Part shown: positions 54,252 to 63,086 of the stretch, piece by piece | How positions within the stretch are numbered: position 1 is the stretch's first letter | Layout: each line of letters opens with the position of its first letter | Source: QHXQ01 sp036389395 | GTDB lineage: Bacteria > Acidobacteriota > Blastocatellia > Pyrinomonadales > Pyrinomonadaceae | Assembly: GCA_036389395.1 (NCBI GenBank) | Contig: DASVPY010000050.1 | Span: 1-64,000, forward strand | Length of the DNA: 64,000 nt | Direction of reading: 5' to 3' | Translations under genes and position numbers: made by a program | The notes under the pieces: generated by a model | What the model saw: only the letters and a program-made list of their open reading frames with translations | Told to the model about the DNA's origin: nothing | The model's database searches: none

Positions 54252-54366
54252 AAGCTGTCCGTTGTCCGTGGTCAGTTGTCTGTTGTTCTTCCAGCGGCTG
54301 TTGAACGCTGAAGCCGGAACGAGCGACCGGGTCACAGAAACAACGGATAACTAACAACGGACAGTT
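54252..54366. repeat. Heptamer hairpin element, TCCGTTG/TCAGTTG type
   Basis: The left part GCTGTCCGTTGTCCGTGGTC plus AGTTGTCTGTTGTT pairs imperfectly with AACAACGGATAACTAACAAC plus GGACAG. The middle (about 70 nt) does not pair. It follows the dacB stop codon. Confidence 0.75.
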
Positions 54367-54736
54367 TTTAAAATGCGTGCGCCCCGGCGGCCTGAGAGTC
54401 GCCGGGGCGCTGTTTCGTCCGACCGGCGCGCATTGTGCGGCAACGCACGCCGACGGACGAACCTCGTGGCCCGCCTCCGGCGAAATTGGCCTGCGCGCCT
54501 TTTCGGGCCGCACGCGCGCCGGCACAAGTTTCGCCGCCGGGTCGGCCGCACGGGGCGGACGCGGCGCGCGCGCATGCCCTCGCACGCGGCGCGTCCGCCC
54601 TGCGGCTCGCACCACCCACCCTGCAAACCCCACGCCGCGCCCGCCGCGCCCAGCCAAAACCCCGGCCCCGCGCCCGGCGCAACGCCCCACCCACCCGCCA
54701 ACTGTTTCCCTCCGTGACAGGTCTAAGAAGCCGCTT

Positions 54737-54907
54737 ACATAGGCAGGGTCGGTGGTCGGTGGTCAGTGGTCAGTCGGAGTTCAACGTTCAAGGTTCAACG
54801 TTCAAGGTTCAAGGTTCGACGTGCGGCTGACCTCGAACGTTGAACTTTGAACCTTGAACTGTCTTCTCACTGACCACTGACCACCGACCACCGACCACTG
54901 CCTATGT
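54737..54907. repeat. Heptamer hairpin element, nested GGTCAGT outside and GTTCAAG inside
   Basis: Outer arms start ACATAGGCAG and end CTGCCTATGT. Then come GGTCGGTGGTCGGTGGTCAG units, GTTCAACGTTCAAGGTTCAA units, and mirrored complements on the right. This is the longest and most regular of the nested type. Confidence 0.87.
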
Positions 54908-55105
54908 AGCGTGCTTCCGCGCCGTGTCACTTAAGGTGACAAGGCGGGCGGGTGGGGCGGGCGCGGGGCGGGCGCGGGGCGCGTGCGGGCGGGCGTTTGG
55001 GCGTGTGGCATCGCCGTTGCACCGTGGACGGCGGCAGCCCTTGTGCCGGCCGCGCCCGCCGTGTGGACGAGGCGCGCCAACCCGTCAGGAGCTTTGGAGT
55101 CAGCT

Positions 55106-56203
55106 ATGCACCAGCGCGAGACCTTGGACGAGACCGGCAACGGCGCGCGCCGCCAGCGCGGCTTCACGGCGCTCCAACTCATCGTTACCGCGGCCGTCGT
55201 GATGATCGTCGCCGGCTTCGCCGTCATCGGCATCACGCGCGCGCGCGAGAACATGCGCCTCGTCAACGCCGCGCGCGAGTTGCAGACCAATTTAGAGAAG
55301 GCGCGCGCCGACGCCATCCGCCGCCACGGCGTCGCGCAGGTGCAGATTCTTAACGCGACCAGCTACGAAGTCGCGATGGATTTGAACAACGACGGCACGA
55401 CCGACGCGGACGGCGACGGCGCGTTCGACGCCGCCGACCGGCGCGTCGTCAACCTACCGCCGGGCGTCAACTTCATCACCAACCCGCTGCCCGTGCCCGC
55501 CCTCTTCGACTGGCGCGGGCGCGTCGCCGGCAACATCACCTTCACGCTGCGCGGCGTGGACGGGCAGGGCCAGCCCACCGGCTGGATGAACCCGATCACG
55601 ATTGACATGACCGCGGGCGGCGACATCACGGTCAACAGCGCCGTCCAGAACATCCTGCCGGACTTCGGCGCGACGCCCTTCCCCACGCCGACGCCCACGC
55701 CCGGCGTGTCGCCGTCCGCCACGCCGACGCCCACGGCCAGCGCGACGCCCACACCGACCCCGACCCCGACGCCCACGCCGTCCCCGACCCCGACGCCGTC
55801 CCCGACGCCGACGCCCACCGCGACGCCGACGCCGACGGCAACGCCGACGCCGACGGCAACGCCGACGCCCACCGCGACGCCGACGCCCACGCCCACCCCG
55901 CGCCCGACGGCCTGTTCGCTCTCGCTGAACACCGACACCATCTCGGTGGTCAAGAAGGGCAAGTCAACCGGCACGGTCTCCGTGAGCATCGCGAACAACA
56001 CGAGCGCCGTCACGGTGACGGCGACGCCCAGCAACACGGACGAGATCGACGTGTCGCCGACCTCGGCCAGCGTCGGCATCAGCGGCTCGCAGACGTTCAG
56101 CATCGCGTCGAAGACCAACAACACGGGCCAGTTCACCGTGCGCTTCAGCTCTTCGTGCGGCTCGGCTACCGTCACCGTCAACGTCGTCAACAACCTGAAC
56201 TGA
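55106..56203 (+). CDS. GspH/FimT-like minor pilin with Pro-Thr linker and C-terminal Ig-like domain
   Basis: A 365-aa type IV pilin-like protein from the ATG at 55106 (GGAG upstream). The prepilin site is QRG/FTALQLIVTAAVVMIV: cleavage after Gly 19, Phe at +1, but Gln instead of the usual Glu at +5. A GspH/FimT-like globular part follows (RELQTNLEKARADAIRRHG). From about 192 to 268 comes a long Pro-Thr repeat, then a C-terminal Ser/Thr/Val-rich Ig-like domain (GTVSVSIANNTSAVTVTATP and FTVRFSSSCGSATVTVNV). The linker and domain are unusual for a minor pilin and suggest a surface-exposed or adhesive tip. It is the first of four co-directional pilin-type genes. Confidence 0.85.
   Translation: MHQRETLDETGNGARRQRGFTALQLIVTAAVVMIVAGFAVIGITRARENMRLVNAARELQTNLEKARADAIRRHGVAQVQILNATSYEVAMDLNNDGTTDADGDGAFDAADRRVVNLPPGVNFITNPLPVPALFDWRGRVAGNITFTLRGVDGQGQPTGWMNPITIDMTAGGDITVNSAVQNILPDFGATPFPTPTPTPGVSPSATPTPTASATPTPTPTPTPTPSPTPTPSPTPTPTATPTPTATPTPTATPTPTATPTPTPTPRPTACSLSLNTDTISVVKKGKSTGTVSVSIANNTSAVTVTATPSNTDEIDVSPTSASVGISGSQTFSIASKTNNTGQFTVRFSSSCGSATVTVNVVNNLN
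55681..55910 (+). repeat. In-frame hexanucleotide microsatellite encoding Thr-Pro repeats
   Basis: A run of ACGCC/CACGCCGACG-type hexamers encodes alternating Thr and Pro with occasional Ser or Ala. The 6-nt period keeps the reading frame, so length changes would alter the linker without frameshift. Confidence 0.85.
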
Positions 56204-56235
56204 CGCGCGCGCCGCGCGCGCACGCGAGAGGGCGT

Positions 56236-56724
56236 ATGAACCGAGTGCACACAGCCACGCAAGCAGCCGCCGCGCGCGCCCCGCGCGGCCGCGCCGCCGG
56301 CTTCACCCTGCTGGAGACGGTCGTGGCGCTGCTCGTCATGATGATCGTGGGCCTGGCCGCGACCTCGCTCTTCTTCTACGCGATCCGCTACAACACGGGC
56401 GCGGCCGAGCGCTCGATGGCGCTCGCCGTCGCGCAGCAGCAGATGGAGAAGCTGCGCGCCCTGCCCTTCGATGACGCGCAGCTCGACGCCACCGCCGGCA
56501 CGACCATCTGCAACACGAGCGCCCCGTGCTACAGCGCCGGCCGCCCGTTCGGCGCGACCAAGGTCGTCACCGAGTCCACGCCCGTCACCGTCAACGGCGT
56601 GACGACCAACAGCATGAAGACGATCACGATCACGGTCACGCCGATCCGCAGCGGCATCCCGTGGACGGCCGGCGCGGTCAGCGTCACGGCCCTGCGGGCC
56701 ACGCTCCTGCGCGGGCCGAACTAG
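56236..56724 (+). CDS. PilV-like type IV pilus minor pilin
   Basis: A 162-aa prepilin from the ATG at 56236. The prepilin peptidase site is AAG/FTLLETVVALLVMMIVG with Glu at +5 in place. The helical stem continues to about residue 65 (RSMALAVAQQQMEKLRALPF) followed by a beta-rich head with two close Cys (ICNTSAPC). Gene position between the GspH-like and PilW-like genes matches minor-pilin clusters (fimU-pilV-pilW-pilX). It is probably part of the initiation/tip complex of type IV pili or a type II secretion pseudopilus. Confidence 0.85.
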   Translation: MNRVHTATQAAAARAPRGRAAGFTLLETVVALLVMMIVGLAATSLFFYAIRYNTGAAERSMALAVAQQQMEKLRALPFDDAQLDATAGTTICNTSAPCYSAGRPFGATKVVTESTPVTVNGVTTNSMKTITITVTPIRSGIPWTAGAVSVTALRATLLRGPN

Positions 56725-56771
56725 GCCGGCGCGGCCGGGGGACGCGATTGAGTTGAGACGAGGGAGTTGAG

Positions 56772-57503
56772 ATGAAGCAGGGCACACAGACGCAGCGCCG
56801 CCGGGCCGAGGCCGGCTTCTCGCTAATCGAACTGATGATCGCGCTCGGCGTGACGGTCGTCATCGGCGGCATGGCCGTCACGCTCCTGACCGCCTCGTTC
56901 AACATCCGCAACCGCGAGGATCGCAAGTCCGACGCCATCGCCGACGTGCGCCGCACGCTCAACGCCATGACGCGCGACATCGCCAACGCCGGCTACGGCC
57001 TCGACGGCACCGCCTACCCCGCCAACGGCATCGTCGCCGCCGACTCGTCCAACACGCAGATTCGGCTGCTGTCGAACGCCGACCGCTTCACCGGCGGCCC
57101 GTCGCCCAACACGCCCACCAGCCAGGACGAGGACGTGATCTACCAGTACGTCAGCGACGCGGCCACGGGGCAGAACTACATCGTCCGCTTCGACGTGAAC
57201 TCGGCCATCGCCGGCACGACCGTGCTCGCCAACCGCATTGACTCGTTCGTCATGCGCTACTACGCGGGCAAGGTCACCTACACGGTCGCCAACTGCGACA
57301 TTGACCCCGCGTCGGTGCGCGACAACGACGGCAACGCCGTGGGCGAGGTGGCGAACTTGGCCCAGACCAAGTTCATCGTCATGTCCATCTGCGTGCAGTT
57401 GCCCCAGGTCGGGCGGGCCGGCGCGCCCGGCTTCCAGCCGGCGACCCGCCAGCAGTTGACCTCCGACGTGGAACTGCGCAACGCCGACGCGATCAACTTC
57501 TAG
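56772..57503 (+). CDS. PilW-like type IV pilus minor pilin
   Basis: A 243-aa prepilin. The cleavage motif EAG/FSLIELMIALGVTVVIGG is classical, with Glu at +5. The following RREDRKSD-like stalk and MTRDIANAGYGLDG segment are the typical PilW region. The head has two Cys (ANCDIDPASV and MSICVQLP). It lies 47 nt after the PilV-like gene, with a GAGTTGAG ribosome site before the ATG. Confidence 0.87.
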   Translation: MKQGTQTQRRRAEAGFSLIELMIALGVTVVIGGMAVTLLTASFNIRNREDRKSDAIADVRRTLNAMTRDIANAGYGLDGTAYPANGIVAADSSNTQIRLLSNADRFTGGPSPNTPTSQDEDVIYQYVSDAATGQNYIVRFDVNSAIAGTTVLANRIDSFVMRYYAGKVTYTVANCDIDPASVRDNDGNAVGEVANLAQTKFIVMSICVQLPQVGRAGAPGFQPATRQQLTSDVELRNADAINF

Positions 57504-57541
57504 CCGGCGGCGCGCGTCTCGATCCAAGAGGACGTAAGATC

Positions 57542-59341
57542 ATGCGAACCAGAGCACCCCGACGAGTGAGCGAACGAGCGACGGAGCGCGGTGCGGCGCT
57601 GCTCATGATGCTCCTGATCGCGACCCTGATTTTGGCCGCGGGCGGCGCGCTCATCCTCTCGACCGCCTCGACCGGCACGAACGCCATTGACGCCATGGCC
57701 GAGAAGCAGGCCTACTACGCCGCCGAGGCCGGGCTGCAAACGGCCGTCAACGCCCTGCGCGGCAACCTCGCGCACGACGGCACCGTCCCGGCCGGCACGG
57801 TCATGAACCTGCGCACGGCCGTCACGCCCGCGCTGTCGAACGGCGGCGCGCCCGCCAACAACAACCCCTGCGTCACGGACACGACCGCCGCGCCCAGCCC
57901 GTGCCGGCTCGCCGGCTGGCTGCCCTACAACGGCGCGGCCACCATCGCCGTGGACGGCAACGAGGCCTTCAGCACCACGGTCTTCGACCCGGACGCCAGC
58001 AACCGCGTGCGCTTCACCGTCACGGGCCAGTGGATTCCGCCGGTCGTGCCCCCGCCCGGCGTCGTCGTCGCCGCCGTCGGCAACACGCTCGTCATCACGG
58101 CCGCGGGCAAGATCACGCGCGTCACCTACAACCCGCCCGCGCAGACGACCATCAACAACGCCACGCAGGCCGTGGCCGCCAACCTCGGCAGCTTCACCGT
58201 CAGCAACGACGCGACGGGCGCGGCCGCGCTCGCCACCAGCCTCGTGCTCGCGCGCTTCAACTTCACCGTCACGCAGAACTTGCCCTGGGCCTCGTCCGCC
58301 GTCTTCAAGGCGCGCCTGCGGACGCCCGTGGCGAGCGTCTGCGCCGACGCCTCTTACGAGCTGGCGCTCGACAAGCCGTCGCTCAAGGCCGACGGCACGG
58401 TCTACGCGGTCACGGGGCTGGCCGCGGGCAACCTGCTGCCCCTGCCCTGCCCGCCCGGCTCGCAGACCGTCGGCATGAACGTCCTCGCGCCGGAGCCGCG
58501 CCGCGTCGTCGTCCGCTCGACCGGCTTCGGCCCGCACTTCGCGCGCAAGCAGTTGGAGCTGAACGTGGCGCGCGCCGACCTCAACTTCGACGCGCCGGCC
58601 ACGCTCACCATCCGCGCCGCCGACAGCGGCGCGCCGACCATCAACTTCGACTCCGGCAGCAGCGGCGCGAAGAACTACACCGGCGTCGATCAGGCCGCCA
58701 GCGGGCAGGAGCCGGACAGACCCGCCTTCGCCATCATGACCGCCAGCATCGGCGAGGCCAACACAGGGCTGAAGAAACCCGAGACGGTCACTGGCCCGAA
58801 GATCGGCATCCTCGACGACCCGAACCCGCCCGCCCCTTACATCCCCGTCGATCTGCCGAGTTGGTTGCAGACGGCCGACAACGCGCGCGCCTACCTCAAC
58901 GAGCTTGAGACCATCGCGCGCGCGCAGGGGCGCTACTTCAAAACCTCCGGCACGATCACGAGCAACAGCGGCACGGCCGCCAACCCGCTCCTGACCTTCG
59001 TCGACGGCAACTGCGACCTGGACGGCGGCGCGGGCTTCCTCGTCGTCACCGGCAACCTGAACATGAGCGGCAACCCGAACTTCGACGGCGTCGTGCTCGT
59101 GCTCGGCGGCGGCACGGTCACGCGCGACGGCGGCGGCACCGGCACGTACAACGGCGCGATGGTCGTCGCGCGCTTCGCCCGCACGTGGCCGACCTCCGAG
59201 AACGGGCTGCCGCACCCGTTCCTCGCCCCGACCTTCAACACCAACGGCGGCGGCGACTCCAACTTCCAGTACAACTCCACGGCCGTCCAGCGCGCCCTCA
59301 ACTCCCTCGGCTCCCGCGTCGTCGGCGTACTGGAATATTAG
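57542..59341 (+). CDS. PilX-like pilus assembly protein, extended C-terminal domain
   Basis: A 599-aa protein. The N-terminus matches the PilX_N/DUF4900 pattern: ERGAALLMMLLIATLILAAG followed by STASTGTNAIDAMAEKQAYY and AAEAGLQTAVNAL. No Gly/Phe prepilin site is needed in this family. The long C-terminal part (about 100-599) is beta-rich, with VDGNCDLDGGAGFLVVTGNL and NPNFDGVVLVLGGGTVTRDG, the latter typical of the polymer-like segment of such proteins. It closes the four-gene cluster. It follows the PilW-like gene by 38 nt. Confidence 0.85.
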   Translation: MRTRAPRRVSERATERGAALLMMLLIATLILAAGGALILSTASTGTNAIDAMAEKQAYYAAEAGLQTAVNALRGNLAHDGTVPAGTVMNLRTAVTPALSNGGAPANNNPCVTDTTAAPSPCRLAGWLPYNGAATIAVDGNEAFSTTVFDPDASNRVRFTVTGQWIPPVVPPPGVVVAAVGNTLVITAAGKITRVTYNPPAQTTINNATQAVAANLGSFTVSNDATGAAALATSLVLARFNFTVTQNLPWASSAVFKARLRTPVASVCADASYELALDKPSLKADGTVYAVTGLAAGNLLPLPCPPGSQTVGMNVLAPEPRRVVVRSTGFGPHFARKQLELNVARADLNFDAPATLTIRAADSGAPTINFDSGSSGAKNYTGVDQAASGQEPDRPAFAIMTASIGEANTGLKKPETVTGPKIGILDDPNPPAPYIPVDLPSWLQTADNARAYLNELETIARAQGRYFKTSGTITSNSGTAANPLLTFVDGNCDLDGGAGFLVVTGNLNMSGNPNFDGVVLVLGGGTVTRDGGGTGTYNGAMVVARFARTWPTSENGLPHPFLAPTFNTNGGGDSNFQYNSTAVQRALNSLGSRVVGVLEY

Positions 59342-59499
59342 AGGTCAGAGGTCGGAAGTCAGTCAGAGTTCAAGGTTCAAAGTTCAAAGTTCAAGGTTCG
59401 GCACGCACCGAACCTTGAACTTTGAACTTTGAACCTTGAACTCCTTTCAACCTTGAACCTTGAACTTCTTCCCACTAACCTCTAACCTCTGACCTCTAC
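59341..59499. repeat. Heptamer hairpin element, nested GAGGTCA outside and GTTCAAG inside
   Basis: The left side has GAGGTCAGAGGTCGGAAGTC units then GTTCAAGGTTCAAAGTTCAA. The right side has AACCTTGAACTTTGAACTTT plus extra units, then ACTAACCTCTAACCTCTGAC. The first base overlaps the stop codon of the PilX-like gene, and it ends just before the regulator gene. Confidence 0.87.
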
Positions 59500-59503
59500 T
59501 CTT

Positions 59504-60871
59504 ATGGCTGACATCCTGCTGGTCGAAGATAAGGAGAGCCTGCGGCGCGTCCTGCGCCTGACGTTGGAGCAGGCGGGCTACACGGTCGCGGAGGCGGCGG
59601 ACGCGCGCGCCGCCGCGGCCGAGGTGGCGCGCGCGCCCTTCCGCCTCGTCCTCACAGACCTGCGTATGCCGCACGGCTCCGGCCTCGACGTGCTGCGCGC
59701 CGCCCGCGCGGCGGACGCGGACGTGCCCGTCGTCGTCATGACCGCCTACGGCTCGATTGACGAGGCCGTGCAGGCGATGAAGGAGGGCGCGCACGACTTC
59801 CTGCAAAAGCCCGTGGACTCGAACCACCTGCTGCTGCTGATCGAGCGCGCCTTGGCGCAGGCGCGCCTGCGCACCGAGAACATACTGCTGCGCGAGGAGT
59901 GGGCGCGGCGCTACGGCTTCCCGCGCATCATCGGCGAGTCGGACGCCATCAAGCGCGCCGTCGCCGAGACGCAGCGCGTCGCCACGACCGACGCGACCGT
60001 CCTGCTCCTCGGCGAGTCGGGCACGGGCAAAGAGTTGTTCGCGCGCGCCGTCCATCATCTCAGCCCGCGGCGCGACCAGCCGTTCGTCGCCATCAACTGC
60101 GCCGCCATCCCGGAGACGCTGATCGAGTCGGAGTTGTTCGGGCACGAGCGCGGCGCGTTCACCGGCGCGACCGAGCGCCGCCCCGGCAAGTTCGAGCTGG
60201 CCGCGGGCGGCACGATCTTCTTAGACGAGATCGGCGAGCTGCCGCTCGCGGTGCAGGGGAAACTCCTGCGCGCCATCGAGGAGAAGACCGTGGACAGAAT
60301 CGGCGGGCGCGTGAGCGTGGACGTGGACGTGCGGATCGTCGCGGCGACCAACCGCGCGCTGCAACAGGCGGCCGAGCGCGGCGAGTTCCGCCGCGACCTC
60401 TACTTCCGGCTCGCCGTCTTCCCCGTCGAGATTCCGCCCTTGCGCGCGCGCGGCGACGACGTGACCTTGCTCGCGCGCCACTTCGCCGCCCAGTTCGGCC
60501 GCGAGTTGCGCCGCCGCCCCGCGATCTTGAGCGATGAGACCGTCGCCGTGTTGCGCGCCTACGACTGGCCCGGCAACGTGCGCGAGCTTGAAAACGCCAT
60601 CGAGCGCGCCTGCATCCTCACCGACTCGCTGACGCTTGAGCCGCACGACCTCGGGCTGCCGCAGGCCGAAAGTGATGCGGAGGAGGCGGGCGCGGACTTC
60701 GACCTCGCCGGCACGCTGGCCGAGGCGACCGAGCGGGCCGTGCGCCGCGTCGAGCGGCGCAAGATCGCCGACGCGCTCGCCGCCCACGCCGGCAACAAGA
60801 CGCGCGCCGCCGAAGCGCTCGGCGTCAGCTACAAGACGCTGCTGACGAAGATCAAAGAGTACGAGTTATAG
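59504..60871 (+). CDS. Sigma-54-dependent response regulator, NtrC family
   Basis: A 455-aa regulator. The receiver domain has ILLVEDKESLRRVL (acidic pair), the phospho-acceptor Asp 52 in LVLTDLRMPHGSG, and VVMTAYGSIDEAVQAMKEGA with the Lys in FLQKPVDS. The AAA+ domain has Walker A LLGESGTGKELFARAVHH, the sigma-54 contact GAFTGA in FGHERGAFTGATERRPGKFE, Walker B IFLDEIGEL and VAATNRALQQAAERGEFR. The Fis-type HTH ends the protein (NKTRAAEALGVSYKTLLTKI). It activates sigma-54 promoters in response to an unknown kinase, which is not in the window. It may regulate the upstream pilin cluster, as in PilR systems. Confidence 0.95.
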   Translation: MADILLVEDKESLRRVLRLTLEQAGYTVAEAADARAAAAEVARAPFRLVLTDLRMPHGSGLDVLRAARAADADVPVVVMTAYGSIDEAVQAMKEGAHDFLQKPVDSNHLLLLIERALAQARLRTENILLREEWARRYGFPRIIGESDAIKRAVAETQRVATTDATVLLLGESGTGKELFARAVHHLSPRRDQPFVAINCAAIPETLIESELFGHERGAFTGATERRPGKFELAAGGTIFLDEIGELPLAVQGKLLRAIEEKTVDRIGGRVSVDVDVRIVAATNRALQQAAERGEFRRDLYFRLAVFPVEIPPLRARGDDVTLLARHFAAQFGRELRRRPAILSDETVAVLRAYDWPGNVRELENAIERACILTDSLTLEPHDLGLPQAESDAEEAGADFDLAGTLAEATERAVRRVERRKIADALAAHAGNKTRAAEALGVSYKTLLTKIKEYEL

Positions 60872-60906
60872 ATCAACTTGCGGTCGTGGCGGCGCGAGCG
60901 AATTTC

Positions 60907-60987
60907 GACACAGAGTACACAGAGGAGACACGGAGGACACAGAGTTTTTACTGCGCCCTCAGTGTCTCCTCTGTGTACTCTGTGTTA
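60907..60987. repeat. Hairpin element, CACAGAG type
   Basis: The left arm ACACAGAGTACACAGAGGAG plus ACAC pairs with GTGTCTCCTCTGTGTACTCT plus GTGT. Further CGGAGGACACAGAG lies in the middle. It is related in sequence to the element at 44081-44181. It lies between the regulator gene and murJ. Confidence 0.85.
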
Positions 60988-61019
60988 AATCTGAGCGCAC
61001 GCTATACTCGACGCCGACG

Positions 61020-62765
61020 ATGAAGTCAGAATTACGAGACGAGGGCCGAGCGACGACCGAGCCGGCAGACGACGGCGCACCGGCGCACCAGGACGCGAGC
61101 TTGATCGCGGGCGAGACGGATGTGCCGGTGGGCGCGGTGACGGGCGAGTTCCCGGCCGAGCAGGTGCAGGCGGCGCGCGAGCGCGAGGCCGCGACGGGCA
61201 AACACGCCTTCCTCGTCATGGCCGGCATCTTCCTGAGCCGCGTCGTCGGGCTGGTGCGCCAGCGCGTCATGGCCCACTACTTCGGCACGACCGACGTGGG
61301 CGACGCCTTCAACGTCGCGCTCCGCATCCCGAACTTCCTGCAAAACGTCTTCGGCGAGGGCGCGCTCTCCGCCTCGTTCATCCCCGTCTACGCCGGGCTG
61401 CTCGCGCACGACCAGGAGGAGGAAGCAGATCACGTGGCGAGCGCCGTCTTCTCTCTGCTCGCGCTCACCACGTCGGTGCTCGTCGTGCTCGGCGTGCTGC
61501 TGACGCCCTACCTGATCAGCGTCATCGCGCTCGGCTACACGGGCGCGAAGCGCGACCTGACGATCACGCTCGTCCGCATCTTCTTCCCCAGCACGGGGCT
61601 GCTCGTGCTCTCCGCCTGGTGTCTCGGCGTCCTGAACAGCCACCGCCGCTTCTTCCTCTCCTACACCGCGCCCGTCCTGTGGAACCTGGCGATCATCTCG
61701 ACGCTCATCTTCTTCGGCGCGCGCGCGGCTGACGATTCCGCTTTGGGCCGGCTCGCGCAACTGACCGCCTGGGGGTCGGTCGTCGGCAGCGCCTTGCAGT
61801 TCGGCGTGCAACTGCCGACCGTGCTCCGTTTGATCAGACGTTTGCGGCCGGTCTTCGACACGGTCTCGGCGCACGTGCGCGAGGTGATCCGCAACTTCTT
61901 CCCCGTCTTCATGAGCCGCGGCGTGGTGCAGATCAGCGCCTTCGTGGACGCGATGCTGGCGAGCCTGCTCGGTCAAGGCGCGGTCGCCGCGCTCGCCTAC
62001 ACGCAGAGCCTCTACACGCTGCCGGTCAGCCTGTTCGGCATGTCGGTCTCGGCCGCCGAGCTGCCCGCGATGGCCGCGGCCAAGGGGAGCGACGACGAGC
62101 GCGCCGCGCAACTGCGCCGCCGGCTCGACTCGGGCCTGCGCCAGATCGCCTTCTTCATCGTGCCGTCGGCGATGGCCTTCCTCGCCCTGGGCGACGTGAT
62201 CGTGGACGTGCTCTACCGCACGGGGCGCTTCACGGCGCAAGACACGCTCTACGTCTGGGCCATCCTCGCCGGCTCGACCGTCGGGCTGCTCGCCTCGACC
62301 CTGGGCCGGCTCTACTCTTCGACCTACTACGCCTTGCGCGACACGCGCACGCCGCTCGTCTTCGCCACGGTGCGCGTCGTGCTGACGACCGTGCTCGGCT
62401 ACCTGTGCGCGCTGCCGCTGATGCGGCTGCTCGGCGTCGAGTTGAAATGGGGCGCGGTGGGCTTGACGGCCTCGGCGGGTCTCTCCGGCTGGGTCGAGTT
62501 CTACCTGCTGCGGCGCAAGCTCAACGGGCGCATCGGGCGGACGGGCTTGCCCGCGGGCTTTGTCGCCAAGCTGTGGGCGGCGGCGGCGGCGGGTGCGGGC
62601 GCGGGCTGGGGCATACGGCTCGTGCTGCCCCTACGCAACCCGTTCCTCGTCGCCGCGCTCGTCCTCATCCCCTACGGGCTGACCTACTTCGCCGTCACCT
62701 ACCTCTTCGGGCTGCCGGAGTTGCGCGCCCTCCTGAGCCGGTTCGCGCGCTTCCTGCGGCGATGA
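61020..62765 (+). CDS. murJ: Lipid II flippase MurJ
   Basis: A 581-aa MurJ/MviN-family flippase that moves lipid II across the inner membrane for peptidoglycan synthesis. A hydrophilic N-terminal extension of about 60 residues precedes the first helix. Conserved marks are AFLVMAGIFLSRVVGLVRQR, DVGDAFNVALRIPNFLQNVF and GEGALSASFIPVYAGLL (the Arg/Asp pair needed for function), then about 14 helices. The size is larger than usual because of the tail at the N-terminus. It lies 148 nt after the regulator gene. Confidence 0.95.
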   Translation: MKSELRDEGRATTEPADDGAPAHQDASLIAGETDVPVGAVTGEFPAEQVQAAREREAATGKHAFLVMAGIFLSRVVGLVRQRVMAHYFGTTDVGDAFNVALRIPNFLQNVFGEGALSASFIPVYAGLLAHDQEEEADHVASAVFSLLALTTSVLVVLGVLLTPYLISVIALGYTGAKRDLTITLVRIFFPSTGLLVLSAWCLGVLNSHRRFFLSYTAPVLWNLAIISTLIFFGARAADDSALGRLAQLTAWGSVVGSALQFGVQLPTVLRLIRRLRPVFDTVSAHVREVIRNFFPVFMSRGVVQISAFVDAMLASLLGQGAVAALAYTQSLYTLPVSLFGMSVSAAELPAMAAAKGSDDERAAQLRRRLDSGLRQIAFFIVPSAMAFLALGDVIVDVLYRTGRFTAQDTLYVWAILAGSTVGLLASTLGRLYSSTYYALRDTRTPLVFATVRVVLTTVLGYLCALPLMRLLGVELKWGAVGLTASAGLSGWVEFYLLRRKLNGRIGRTGLPAGFVAKLWAAAAAGAGAGWGIRLVLPLRNPFLVAALVLIPYGLTYFAVTYLFGLPELRALLSRFARFLRR

Positions 62766-63086
62766 AACAACACTGTTGCCTTAGTTCGGCGCGGCGCGGC
62801 GCGCCGGACGTGGCGTCGCCTGCCTGCCGCAGACTTCCTAAATAACAGGTTAATCTTCCGTTAACTGCGCCAAAGGTCGTCGCGGCCACAGACTTTTTTG
62901 GAACCTGCGCCGCATTCCACGTTTGTCTTGGCTAGACGAGAAAATGGTTCTGAGCCGGACTAAGGCAGGTGGGTGGCTGTCCCCTGCTTTAAAGTCTTAT
63001 TCACCTTCAGAGCCGCGTCGTCTGTTCAGTCGGGAGGGTCGCCCCGCCCCGTTCTTGTAAAAGGATTTCCATCAGGGAGAAAGCTC
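62766..63086. other. 321-nt leader region upstream of the PEP-CTERM gene
   Basis: Base composition is more balanced than in the genes. I see no gene and no classical riboswitch. It probably carries the promoter of the PEP-CTERM gene, and GGGAGA close to 63075 serves as its ribosome site. Short reading frames do not look like proteins. Confidence 0.4.

Larger units (their letters stand above)
54251..55105. other. 855-nt region between dacB and the pilin cluster
   Basis: The largest gap in the window. It contains two hairpin elements (54252-54366 and 54737-54907), a C-rich stretch from about 54600 to 54710 and a G-rich stretch from about 54940 to 55010 (GGGCGGGCGCGGGGCGG style). Short reading frames through it are low-complexity Arg/Ala/Pro and overlap each other in several phases, so I call no gene. 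The promoter of the pilin cluster should lie in the last 150 nt. Confidence 0.5.

Noticed and set aside
54373..54830. Overlapping frames in the GC-rich gap before the pilin cluster
   Set aside because: Several phases are open at once, the products are Arg/Pro/Ala low-complexity, and they run into a hairpin element.
62766..63086. A riboswitch (for example c-di-GMP type) in the leader of the PEP-CTERM gene
   Set aside because: I could not match any conserved riboswitch core by eye.
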